From Sinorhizobium mexicanum (lineage in GTDB: Bacteria > Pseudomonadota > Alphaproteobacteria > Rhizobiales > Rhizobiaceae): a stretch of DNA of 64,000 bases. Under the pieces are notes generated by a model that was not told the origin of the DNA, did no database searches, and worked only from the letters and a program-made list of their open reading frames with translations. Shown in pieces: positions 36,319-44,097 of the stretch (its first letter is position 1; every line of letters starts with the position of its first letter). The translations under genes were made by a program, and so were the position numbers. The stretch lies in the NCBI RefSeq assembly GCF_013488225.1, contig NZ_CP041241.1:372001-436000 (forward strand), written 5' to 3'.

Positions 36319-36419
36319 CTACAGCGCCGGATCTAATCAGACGCGCCAAGGACGCTGTAGCATTTTGCGTTGCTGCATCTTTTTGTCCCTAAATCGACTA
36401 CGACTAAGGAAGCATGCAG
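36319..36419 (+). repeat. RIME1-like element, copy F (degenerate second palindrome)
   Basis: 101 bp with CTACAGCG/CGCTGTAG outer arms kept, inner arms weakened (GATCTAATCAGACGCGCC), and a second palindrome damaged by a deletion (CCTAAATCGACTACGACTAAGG). It begins 16 bp upstream of the EamA start, inside its probable promoter region. Confidence 0.75.
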
Positions 36420-36532
36420 TGGGACCCAGCCATTGGCACATTCCTGCGGCGCGATCCATGCTCCCTTTCTGATCAACTCATCAGCGTTGCGAATGGGAGC
36501 CGCGGATCACGGCGGCCGATTGGGTCATTTCA

Positions 36533-36620
36533 TTGTCTCATTGAAACAGTGAAATGACCTTGCTCTTCGAAAGGAAGCAATTCCGGGAGGGAGACAGTTG
36601 CACAGTTTTGCTGGAGTTGC
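36533..36620 (-). repeat. Rhizobial GCAATTCC...GGAGTTGC repeat, copy 2
   Basis: 88 bp similar to 11651-11750. GGTCATTTCA and TGAAATGACC pair around TTGTCTCATTGAAACAG, followed by GCAATTCCGGGAGGGAGAC and TTTTGCTGGAGTTGC. It abuts the glgA stop codon (36622) and can form an RNA hairpin at the glgA mRNA end. Confidence 0.65.
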
Positions 36621-36621
36621 C

Positions 36622-38076
36622 TTATCCCGCCAAGCGTATATCGGGGGTCAGCACCTTGCCGTAGAGCTCCGCATATTGGGCGGCGCTGCGGTGCCAGGAG
36701 CAATCCGTCCTCATCCCCTGTCTGCGCAGGCTTTCCCAGACGCGCCGGCGCCTGAAAAGCCTGAAGGCGCGGCGTAGGGCGAGCCTCAATTCGTTCGTGT
36801 CGACGGGAGAAAACTGTATGCCAGTCGCCACTTGCGCATGTAGCGCGGCATCGTTGGCGTCAATGATCGTCTCCGACAATCCGCCTGTGCGGGCGACGAT
36901 GGGCACGCAGCCATAGCGCAAGGCGTAGAGCTGTGTCAGACCGCACGGTTCGAAGCGCGAGGGAACGAGCATCGCGTCAGCTCCGGCGTGAATCTGATGG
37001 GCGAGTCGCTCATCGTAGCCGATCTCGACGCTGACGCTGTGCGGGAAGCGCCGCGCGACCTCGATGAAGGCATCCTCGATCGCGGCGTCGCCCTGTCCAT
37101 GCACGATCAGCTTGCCGCCGCCTTTGACGATCTCGTCGACCACATCTGCCAGGAGATCCATGCCCTTCTGCCAGGTCAGCCTGTTGACCGCTGCGAAAAC
37201 CGGTCCGGATGTGTTCGACAGGCCGAAAAGATCGAGCAGCTTCTGCCTGTTCGGCAAACGGCGCAACGGCGCGCGGGTCGAGAAGTGATGTTCGATATTC
37301 GGGTCGGAGGAGGGGTTCCATACCTCGGTGTCGATGCCATTGACGATGCCGGTAACGTCATCATGGCGCGCATTCATCACACCCTCGAGGCCCATGCCGA
37401 AAGTCGGCGACATGATCTCACGCGCGTAGGTGGGACTGACCACGGTGATGGCGTCGGCCGCCTGCAGTCCACCCTTCAGATAGCCGAGGTCGCCATAATA
37501 TTCGAGGCCCTCGATCGAATAGGCTCCGTCCGGCAGTCCCAGTTCGGTGAAGCGAAGAGCGGGAAACTGACCCTGGAAGGCGAGGTTGTGAACGGTCAAG
37601 ACACGGGGGATACCGGCGTTGGACGAGAACTTGAGGTAGACCAGGCTCAGCGCCGGATGCCAGTCGTGGGCATGGATGATATCTGGCCGCCAGTCCCCCA
37701 CGCCGTGCTCGGCGACCTGCGCGGCGACGAAAGAAAAGGCCGCGAAACGCTTCCAATTGTCCGGGTAGTCCTTGCCGTGATTGTCGGTGTAGGGACCGCC
37801 CTGCCGGTCAAAGAAGCCGGGCGCGTCGAGCACCAGCAGGTCCAGACCGTCGGTCTGTCCTGCGAGAAGCGTGGCACCTTCGCCGAACAGGTGATCATAG
37901 TGTGTGATCGGTGACACCCCCGTGAGTGCCCGCATGACGCTCGGGTAGCCCGGAACCAGGGAGCGCGTATGGATGCCGTGGGCCGCCAGCGCCTTTGGCA
38001 ACGAGCCGGCGACATCGGCCAGCCCGCCGGTCTTTACCAGTGGGAAAATCTCAGCCGTGACGGACAGAATGTTCAT
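36622..38076 (-). CDS. glgA: Glycogen synthase (ADP-glucose, GT5)
   Basis: A 484-residue GT-B glycosyltransferase. The ADP-glucose-binding KTGGLADV is at residues 15-22; GLEYYGDLGYLKGGLQAAD is mid-protein; the C-terminal domain has PSRFEPCGLTQLYALRYGC with the catalytic Glu and ARTGGLSETI. It elongates alpha-1,4-glucan from ADP-glucose. The usual glg operon (glgB, glgC, glgX, pgm) is not adjacent, so this is likely a second glgA copy on an accessory replicon. Confidence 0.92.
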   Translation of the reverse strand: MNILSVTAEIFPLVKTGGLADVAGSLPKALAAHGIHTRSLVPGYPSVMRALTGVSPITHYDHLFGEGATLLAGQTDGLDLLVLDAPGFFDRQGGPYTDNHGKDYPDNWKRFAAFSFVAAQVAEHGVGDWRPDIIHAHDWHPALSLVYLKFSSNAGIPRVLTVHNLAFQGQFPALRFTELGLPDGAYSIEGLEYYGDLGYLKGGLQAADAITVVSPTYAREIMSPTFGMGLEGVMNARHDDVTGIVNGIDTEVWNPSSDPNIEHHFSTRAPLRRLPNRQKLLDLFGLSNTSGPVFAAVNRLTWQKGMDLLADVVDEIVKGGGKLIVHGQGDAAIEDAFIEVARRFPHSVSVEIGYDERLAHQIHAGADAMLVPSRFEPCGLTQLYALRYGCVPIVARTGGLSETIIDANDAALHAQVATGIQFSPVDTNELRLALRRAFRLFRRRRVWESLRRQGMRTDCSWHRSAAQYAELYGKVLTPDIRLAG

Positions 38077-38363
38077 CGCGTTTTTCCGGAGATCATGTCA
38101 TTGCCGGGGAGGTGAAGCGCAGCCGCAGTCTGCTCCTTTCAACACAATGAAGCCATCAAAGTTCCGCCACGTATTGAGAATTTCGCAAGCCAAATGCGCA
38201 GGCTAAAACAAGGCAACCCGATGGGCGGATTCGGGTCCCCCGAGACATCGTCGGGAGGCACCGGAAGGGGGGTGCCCTTGCACGTGATCGGGCGGCGGCA
38301 AGGCGAAGGCGGGGTGCTCTCTTTGGCACGGTTGCGTGTGGCGGGAAATTTTATTGGCGACGT

Positions 38364-38388
38364 GGAACATTCCTTCGGGAATAATGTT
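38364..38388 (+). promoter_or_regulatory. ECF-type (RpoE2/EcfG-like) promoter
   Basis: GGAAC (38364-38368), 16 bases, then TGTT (38385-38388). The alphaproteobacterial general stress sigma factor recognises GGAAC-n16/17-CGTT, so this is a close match. It points to the sequence ending in the strong terminator at 38473-38501. The gap 38077-38564 has no other recognisable coding content. Confidence 0.45.
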
Positions 38389-38394
38389 TGATGA

Positions 38395-38501
38395 GTGGAT
38401 CGCATGGAGCGCGTTCTCTGACCCAAACTTTGGAGGCTCCTCGGCGGTCTCTCCTATGCTGGTTCGTCTTATGAGCCTCGTCTCGACGAGGCTCCTTTTT
38501 T
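38395..38501 (+). ncRNA. Candidate stress-induced small RNA (~105 nt)
   Basis: The region between the GGAAC-type promoter and the Rho-independent terminator has no convincing open frame but contains GGAGGCTCCTCGG, able to pair internally. A promoter, about 105 nt and a terminator is the usual small-RNA gene layout. The 5' end is estimated as about seven bases after the -10 element. No known family is recognised. Alternatively the terminator may attenuate transcription into the PEBP gene at 38565. Confidence 0.35.
38473..38501 (+). terminator. Strong Rho-independent terminator
   Basis: GAGCCTCGT (38473-38481) and ACGAGGCTC (38486-38494) form a perfect 9-bp stem with a CTCG loop, followed by CTTTTTT. 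No protein gene on this strand ends just upstream (glgA is on the other strand), so it closes an unannotated transcript. Confidence 0.85.
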
Positions 38502-38564
38502 CGACAGTGTCCGAGGTGGGCGGCGCCATAGCCTTTCGCTGCGAAGCAAGAAAGGAACACGTGG

Positions 38565-39026
38565 ATGACCTTCAGCTTGATCAGTCCCGCATTCGTCGAT
38601 GGGCAACTCATCCCGCAGAAATATACTCGTCTGGGCGAGAACCTCTTCCCGCCGCTGAAGTGGACAGGCACACCCGAGGGAACGCAGAGCTTCGCTCTCA
38701 TCGTCGAGGATCCCGACGCGACGCGAGGCATGTTTCGTCATTGCGCGATCATCAACATTCCCGGCAGTTGGACGGAACTGCCGCAAGCCGTCGACACCGG
38801 ACCGGAACACAGCATCAAGTTCATCAGGAACGATTTCGGCAATGCGCGCTACGACGGGCCGCAGCCACCGGCCGGCACTGGCGTGCATCACTATTGGTTC
38901 CGCCTGGCGGCGCTTGATGCCGCCAGTCTTTCGATTCCGGAAGACGTTGGCGCAGAGGAAGCCTGGAAGAGGGTGCGTAAACACCTGGTCGAGGAAGCCG
39001 CGATCGTCGGCACGTTCGGGCAATAA
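38565..39026 (+). CDS. YbhB/YbcL-family PEBP-like protein
   Basis: A 153-residue protein of the bacterial phosphatidylethanolamine-binding (Raf kinase inhibitor-like) family: PPLKWTGTPEGTQSFALIVE with the DPDA motif, and GVHHYWFRLAALD. No signal peptide is present, so it is cytoplasmic. Biochemical role in bacteria is unknown. AAGGAAC precedes the ATG. It lies 64 bp after the orphan terminator. Confidence 0.85.
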   Translation: MTFSLISPAFVDGQLIPQKYTRLGENLFPPLKWTGTPEGTQSFALIVEDPDATRGMFRHCAIINIPGSWTELPQAVDTGPEHSIKFIRNDFGNARYDGPQPPAGTGVHHYWFRLAALDAASLSIPEDVGAEEAWKRVRKHLVEEAAIVGTFGQ

Positions 39027-39140
39027 GACGGCAGGATCGCAGGCCGGCGTCTGTGTCCGGCCGCAGCGCACGCTGCATTCGGAACAATCACCGGCGCGAT
39101 GGATTAGAGGTGCAAACAAGCCACAGCGGGACAGCTTCCA

Positions 39141-39404
39141 ATGAGCGCTTCAAGCACCACGATCGACCACGACACTATCCGCAACTGGGCCGAATCCCGT
39201 AACGGACGGCCGGCACGCGTCAAAGGCGCAACCGACGGCGGCCTCCTGCGCATTGATTTCGGCCCTCCGGAGGACACGCTGGAGAAAATCTCATGGGATG
39301 AGTTCTTCGAGATTTTCGAAAAGAACAACCTGGCCTTTCTCCACCAGGACCTGACCGAAGACGGCCAGACCAGTCGCTTCTGCAAATTCATCCACCGCCA
39401 TTGA
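39141..39404 (+). CDS. Small conserved acidic protein
   Basis: An 87-residue protein (starts MSASSTTIDHDTIRNWAESR; has GLLRIDFGPPED and ISWDEFFEIFEKNNLAFL). Short proteins with this H-D-x-IR-x-WAE start and I-W-DEFF segment are common in Rhizobiales and Bradyrhizobium, often mislabelled as glucan-branching enzyme. Function is unknown. A weak GGAAC-type -35 at 39081 could place it under the stress sigma factor; its -10 match is poor. Confidence 0.7.
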   Translation: MSASSTTIDHDTIRNWAESRNGRPARVKGATDGGLLRIDFGPPEDTLEKISWDEFFEIFEKNNLAFLHQDLTEDGQTSRFCKFIHRH

Positions 39405-39513
39405 AGGCGTAGCCCCTGCCGTTGTCAGCTGAAACCCGGCCAGCGGACGCACGCCACCATGGAACCGTCGCGGCATCAGACAGTTTCTCCCTTTCAGAAG
39501 GAAGGAATTGCCG

Positions 39514-39711
39514 ATGCCTATCAGCAAGGCGAAGGATGCTGACAAGCTCAAGACTGACAAGCTCAAGGTTCGGCGACGTCCAGAGCCCGTCGCAGATCGA
39601 GGGAACAGGCCCGAAGAAACGAGCAGGAAGCGGTGGGTGCGCGGCGATGAGGAAAACCTCCGGGATCGAGAGTCTCTTTTTTGGCGTGGCATCTGGATGA
39701 CCGTGTTCTAG
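39514..39711 (+). CDS. Hypothetical small basic protein
   Basis: A possible 65-residue protein (starts MPISKAKDADKLKTDKLKV), rich in Lys, Arg and Glu, with AGAAGGAAGG 8-12 bases before the ATG. No family is recognised and no conserved motif is visible. It is included for the good ribosome-binding site and absence of any other gene here. Confidence 0.3.
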   Translation: MPISKAKDADKLKTDKLKVRRRPEPVADRGNRPEETSRKRWVRGDEENLRDRESLFWRGIWMTVF

Positions 39712-39732
39712 GCACGCACAAAAACTCCCTGC

Positions 39733-39752
39733 CGGATCGTGTCAACGATCCG
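39733..39752 (-). terminator. Hairpin between convergent small genes, probable terminator
   Basis: CGGATCGT and ACGATCCG form a perfect 8-bp stem with a GTCA loop. On the minus strand it is followed after nine bases by GTTTTTG. It lies 29 bp beyond the stop of the coiled-coil gene at 39781 and can end that transcript. Confidence 0.5.
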
Positions 39753-39780
39753 GGCGCAGTACCGGCATGCAACCGGTTGC

Positions 39781-40113
39781 CTACTCGACAGCCAGCAACC
39801 GTTCGATCTCTTGCAGACGCGATCTCAGACGCTGGATCTCGTCCCGTTTCTCCGCAACCACGTCCTTCGCCGTTTCCAGCCTGTCGGCGCCCGGAACGGT
39901 TCCGACTGCCGTGTGGGCCTCTGTCGCGATCGCGTCGATTTCGGTTTCGAGCTCGGCAATGCGCCCGCGCAACTCATCGAGCTGGCGCCGGACGCTTCCA
40001 CCGGGATTGTTGCGAGAGCCCGCGCCCAAGGCATCGATCGGTTCGTCGACGCCGGGATGGTCGAGCGGGCGGGCATGGATCGCACGCGATCCTTGATTTC
40101 CGCGTTTGGTCAT
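39781..40113 (-). CDS. Small coiled-coil protein
   Basis: A 110-residue protein. Residues 1-38 are a hydrophilic disordered-looking head; residues about 40-72 (RRQLDELRGRIAELETEIDA) and 80-108 (EKRDEIQRLRSRLQEIERLL) are heptad-rich helices that should form a coiled coil. GGGAG is about nine bases upstream of the ATG. No named family is recognised. Confidence 0.55.
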   Translation of the reverse strand: MTKRGNQGSRAIHARPLDHPGVDEPIDALGAGSRNNPGGSVRRQLDELRGRIAELETEIDAIATEAHTAVGTVPGADRLETAKDVVAEKRDEIQRLRSRLQEIERLLAVE

Positions 40114-40300
40114 TGGCTTGATCTCCCGTAGGGCACAAAACTCCTGACCACCGCGTATGTTCCGCAGGGATTTTCGAGGGCGGGCAGAAACGCGTCGGAC
40201 AATTTCATGATGGCTTGCCCAGCGCTCCTGTAGTCGTCATGGGCCACAGCACTCTACGGTGGCGTGCAACGCCATGTCCAGGCACGGCACCGTTGCGCGT

Positions 40301-41611
40301 TCAGCCGCACTCCGCCTCGCCCGTCACACGCCAGATCACATCGCCGACATCGTCCGCCACTAACAGCGAGCCGTCTGGGCCGATGGTAACTCCAACCGGC
40401 CGTCCATAGGACGCCCGCTCGTCGGGCGAAAGGAAACCGGTCAAAATGTCGCGCGGCTGCCCGGCCGGAGATCCATTCACGAAGGGCACGAAGACAACCT
40501 TGTAGCCGCGCAACGTGCTGCGGTTCCAGGAACCATGCTGACCGATGACCATGCCGTCCGGAAAGCCAGGCAGAGTGCCTGCGGGAAGCCAGCAAAGGCC
40601 GAGCGATGCGGTGTGTCCGCCCAATGCATAGTCCGGTGTTATGGCCGTTGCGACCATCGCCGGATCCTGTGGCACCCGGCCGTCCACGATCTGGTCCCAG
40701 TAGCAATAGGGCCACCCATAAAAGCCGCCGTCGCGCACCGATGTCAGATAGTCGGGAGGTGTCTCGTCGCCCAGCCCATCGCGCTCATTAACCACGGTCC
40801 AGAGCGCGCCTGTCATTGGCTCCCACGCCATGCCCACCGGATTGCGCAGACCGGAGGCAAATATTCGGTGTTCACCACTCTCGAGGTCAAACTCATGGAT
40901 AGCGGCTCGTCCTTCCTCTGCCGCCATGCCGTGCTCGGCTATGTTGCTGAGCGAACCGACGCCGATGAAAAGCTTTCGTCCATCGCGACTCGCAAGCAGG
41001 CTTCGCGTCCAATGTCCGCCGGCCTTGAAATCAGTCAGCTTTCGCCCTGCCGCGCTGATACGCGTGTCGCCCGTTTTATACGGGAACGCGACCACCCCAT
41101 CTGTGTTGCCGACGTACAGCGTATCGCCCAGCAACGCCATGCCGAACGGCTGATTGAGCCCATCGAGAAGTACCGCACGTATTTCGGCCACGCCGTCACC
41201 ATCCGCATCACGCAACAGCGTGATGCGGTTCGGACTGGCGCCCACTGCGGCGGCGCGCTTCATTGTGCTGAACATGGCGTAGTCGAAGGCAGATTTAATG
41301 CCTCCCGGCTCGCTGAGTGCCTCAGCGACCAGTACGTCGCCATTCGGCAGCACGTGAATCCAACGGGGATGTTTGAGTCCGGCCGCGAATGCGTTCACCT
41401 TGAGCCCGGCCGCCGCAGTCGGCTTCTGCTCCGTGCTCCATCCCTTGGCGGTCGGCATCTTCAGTGTCGGAATGCCCTGCGGCTTGGCTCTCGGGATTTT
41501 CGGGGCGCTGCCATAGGCCGGTTCCAGAGAATCACCGTCCTGACGCCGCAAAAGGATTGCTAAGGCGCCGATCAGTGCGACCAGTCGACCGAAAATATCT
41601 GCCAGCCCCAT
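40301..41611 (-). CDS. Sorbosone/glucose dehydrogenase-family beta-propeller protein
   Basis: A 436-residue protein with an N-terminal hydrophobic segment (residues 3-20, signal anchor or signal peptide) and a six-bladed propeller of the PQQ-dependent GSDH/sorbosone dehydrogenase type: GLKHPRWIHVLPNGDVLVAE, LNQPFGMALLGDTLYVGNTD, GLRNPVGMAWEP and SYGRPVGVTIGPDGSLLVAD. It would oxidise aldoses or similar in the periplasm, passing electrons through PQQ; PQQ use is from family knowledge. AGGAGG stands four bases before the ATG. Confidence 0.8.
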   Translation of the reverse strand: MGLADIFGRLVALIGALAILLRRQDGDSLEPAYGSAPKIPRAKPQGIPTLKMPTAKGWSTEQKPTAAAGLKVNAFAAGLKHPRWIHVLPNGDVLVAEALSEPGGIKSAFDYAMFSTMKRAAAVGASPNRITLLRDADGDGVAEIRAVLLDGLNQPFGMALLGDTLYVGNTDGVVAFPYKTGDTRISAAGRKLTDFKAGGHWTRSLLASRDGRKLFIGVGSLSNIAEHGMAAEEGRAAIHEFDLESGEHRIFASGLRNPVGMAWEPMTGALWTVVNERDGLGDETPPDYLTSVRDGGFYGWPYCYWDQIVDGRVPQDPAMVATAITPDYALGGHTASLGLCWLPAGTLPGFPDGMVIGQHGSWNRSTLRGYKVVFVPFVNGSPAGQPRDILTGFLSPDERASYGRPVGVTIGPDGSLLVADDVGDVIWRVTGEAECG

Positions 41612-41683
41612 GTGTCCTCCTAACGTTCATGCGCACGCTATCCCAAGCACTCGCGGGTTGGTATCCTCAAACTGCATTGTTTT

Positions 41684-41815
41684 GTGGACACATTTGTCGG
41701 ATTCGAGAGAGCACTACTTCCGGCGTATGCCAGCGGTAGTGCTGCGGAGTTGCGGCGTGCAGCCCACACCTTGACCGCTTCGGGCCGAAACCGGACGCGG
41801 GCCTGCAATAAGTGA
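41684..41815 (+). pseudogene. Possible HPt (histidine phosphotransfer) domain fragment
   Basis: The plus-strand frame reads VDTFVGFERALLPAYASGS then AAELRRAAHTLTASG, resembling the core of an HPt domain (helix, then AAHxLKGS with the phosphorylated His). It stops after about 43 codons and has no start or upstream domains. The rest of the 41612-42052 gap has nothing I recognise. The call rests on one motif. Confidence 0.3.
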
Positions 41816-42052
41816 CGTGGGAAGCTCGAGGCCCTCATCCAGGCCCCAAGCCGCTTCGTGGCCTTTCACTTTCTGGAATTCCGCCCGCTTTTGCAGTCAC
41901 TGAATGGTGGCAAGGAACAGTGTGGAGACGATGATCAAAACCGTTGCCACCGCGGCGATCGTCGCGCTGAGCGTCTCGCGCACCCCACTCCACATCTGGC
42001 GGGGCAGCGTGGGAACGGCGCCCCGCCATGAGGGGAAGCCATGGGAGCGACG

Positions 42053-42724
42053 CTATGAAGTCTCGCGTTCAGCCATTGAAGCTTTACCACGTCGCGTCCG
42101 GCATCCTTCCAGGAAGAGGCGTGCGCAATATCTTGCCCGCTTGGCAATCTCGGCGCGATCCGGCGGGTCGCGAAGGCCCAGCATGACGGCACGCTGCGGT
42201 TCCATGATCATCATGCCTCTGAGCATTCCCATGGCCACCGACGGCTCATCGATCTCCATTTCTCCGCGGTCAAGCTGCCGCTTCAACCACGCATCCATGG
42301 TTTCGGTCGTACGGCGGATGGCGAGTTCGGAGAATGCCGCGGCGATCTCCGGAAAGCGATCGCATTCCGCAAAAACGAGCCGAAGACTCAAGATGGTGTC
42401 CTTGTCGAGGGTCAGGGTTCCGTAGGTGACGAGCATGTGCTCGAGGGCTTGCTCCAGTGGAAGCGTGTCGAGGTGTTCTTCGTCCAATTCCAGGATGAAG
42501 CGCGAAATCCGCTCTGAAATGACGCTTCCGAACAACTCTGCCTTGGTCGGGATCAAACGATACATGGTTTTGGTCGAGACCCCCGCGCGCTCCGCCACGC
42601 ACACCATGCTGGCGCCGGCATAGCCTTTGGCGTGAAATTCCTGACGAGCGGCGGCGATGACGAGTTGCCGCGTCTCCTCATCCGGCCGGATGTCGCCCGC
42701 GTGGGCGCTTTGCGACTTTAGCAT
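42053..42724 (-). CDS. TetR-family regulator
   Basis: A 223-residue protein with a TetR N-terminal helix-turn-helix (residues about 18-64; AERAGVSTKTMYRLIPTKAE) and an AefR-like C-terminal domain. It is divergent from the emrAB-type pump, so it is the likely local repressor. The ATG at 42724 is chosen as the start nearest the conserved region; in-frame ATGs up to 42766 would overlap the pump promoter. Confidence 0.85.
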   Translation of the reverse strand: MLKSQSAHAGDIRPDEETRQLVIAAARQEFHAKGYAGASMVCVAERAGVSTKTMYRLIPTKAELFGSVISERISRFILELDEEHLDTLPLEQALEHMLVTYGTLTLDKDTILSLRLVFAECDRFPEIAAAFSELAIRRTTETMDAWLKRQLDRGEMEIDEPSVAMGMLRGMMIMEPQRAVMLGLRDPPDRAEIAKRARYCARLFLEGCRTRRGKASMAERETS

Positions 42725-42753
42725 TATGGACCATGATCGTTTTCCAAATTCCA

Positions 42754-42799
42754 TTGACATCCGCAATCTTCCTGCATATTTTAGAAAATGTCAATTTTC
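42754..42799 (+). promoter_or_regulatory. Sigma-70 promoter and palindromic operator for emrAB
   Basis: TTGACA (42754-42759), a 17-base spacer and TATTTT (42777-42782) make a near-consensus promoter reading towards emrA. Directly after it, GAAAAT-gtca-ATTTTC (42784-42799) is a perfect palindrome where a TetR dimer could block initiation. The TetR gene starts 30 bp on the other side, so autoregulation is possible. Confidence 0.6.
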
Positions 42800-42827
42800 C
42801 TAAGTTTTCGCCGCCCGCCTAACGGGG

Positions 42828-44050
42828 ATGGAACCGGACATGAACCAGCACAAGCCAGTCATCACCATCGAGAATGCATTGCCCGCCACGGAGGCCGCGC
42901 CGGCCCTGGAGATGCCGCGGGAACTTCCCGCTACCGTCCCCGCGTCGGTTGCGACACTGCCGAACACGCCGCGTAGGCGGCTGCTGAGAAGCCTGCTCGT
43001 TGCCTCGGCGGCCATTGCTGTCCTGGTGGGCGGAGCTGAGTTCGGCTGGCAGTACTGGACGACCGGTCGCTTCGAGGTATCTACGGACGACGCCTACGTG
43101 AAGGCCGACAGCACGACGATTGCGCCGAAGATCTCCGGTTACATCGCTACGGTGCTGGTGGGTGACAACGAGCGGGTGAGGGCGGGGCAGATCCTCGCCC
43201 GCATCGACGATCGCGACTTCAACGTCGCCCTCGAGCAAGTCAAGGCAGAGGTTGAGGCGGCCAAGGCCAACATCGCCAACAAGCAGTCGGCTCTCGTCGC
43301 CCAGCAATCCGCCATTGACGCGGCGAGGGCCACGGTCGATGCCGACAAGGCCGACCACGCGTTCGCCGAACAGGACGACAAGCGCTACACCGAGCTTGCG
43401 AAGCAGGGCTTCGGCACCGTCCAGAACGCGCAGCAGGCCGCCTCCCGAATCGCCGCCGCGCGGGCGGCTGTGACGCGCGATACCGCAGCGCTCGCCAATG
43501 CGACCAAGCAGCTCGACGTGATCAAGGCCGAGCTCGCTCAAGCGCAAGCGGCGCTCGATAAGGCCAAGGCAGCCGAAGATCAGGCTGAGTTGAACCTCTC
43601 CTACACCGCGCTCGTCGCGCCCATCGACGGCGTGATCGGCAATCGCACTTGCGTGTCGGTCAATACGTCCAGGCGGGCACGCAGCTCATGGCGGTCGTGC
43701 CGACCGATGCCGCCTATATCGTCGCCAATTACAAGGAAACCCAGCTCACCGACGTCCGCCCTGGACAGACGGTGGAAATCGAGGTGGACATGTTCCCCGG
43801 CCACGTCTTCAAGGGGCATGTCGACAGCATCTCGCCGGCGAGCGGCCAGGAGTTCGCGCTGTTGCCGCCGGATAACGCCACTGGAAACTTCACGAAGGTG
43901 GTGCAGCGCATCCCGGTGAAGATCGTGCTCGATCACGAGAACCCGGTCTCGGTGGTGCTGCGGCCGGGCATGTCCGTCTACCCGACCATCGATACCAAAG
44001 CCGCTGCGACTGAAGTCGCTTCTGCTTCAGGATCAGGAAGCATCAACTGA
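42828..44050 (+). pseudogene. emrA: EmrA/HlyD membrane fusion protein, single-base frameshift
   Basis: Two frames together encode one ~405-residue membrane fusion protein. Frame one (from ATG 42828 or 42840) has a transmembrane helix near residue 60, the first lipoyl half (DDAYVKADSTTIAPKISGYI), a coiled-coil hairpin, and APIDGVIGNRT. Near 43650 one base is missing: continuation in the next frame gives RVGQYVQAGTQLMAVVPTDA to a stop at 44050. The last base of a Thr/Ala codon before TTGCGTGTC appears lost. As written, the beta-barrel part is lost and the pump should not assemble. It may be a sequencing error. Confidence 0.85.
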
Positions 44051-44097
44051 GGGCGGTCAAACCCATCTAACCAGCCACGACGTGGCAGGAGGGTGCA

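Noticed and set aside
28588..36419. Regularly spaced repeats considered as a CRISPR array
   Set aside because: Copies are kilobases apart, palindromic and about 100 bp long, with genes between; no cas genes are present.
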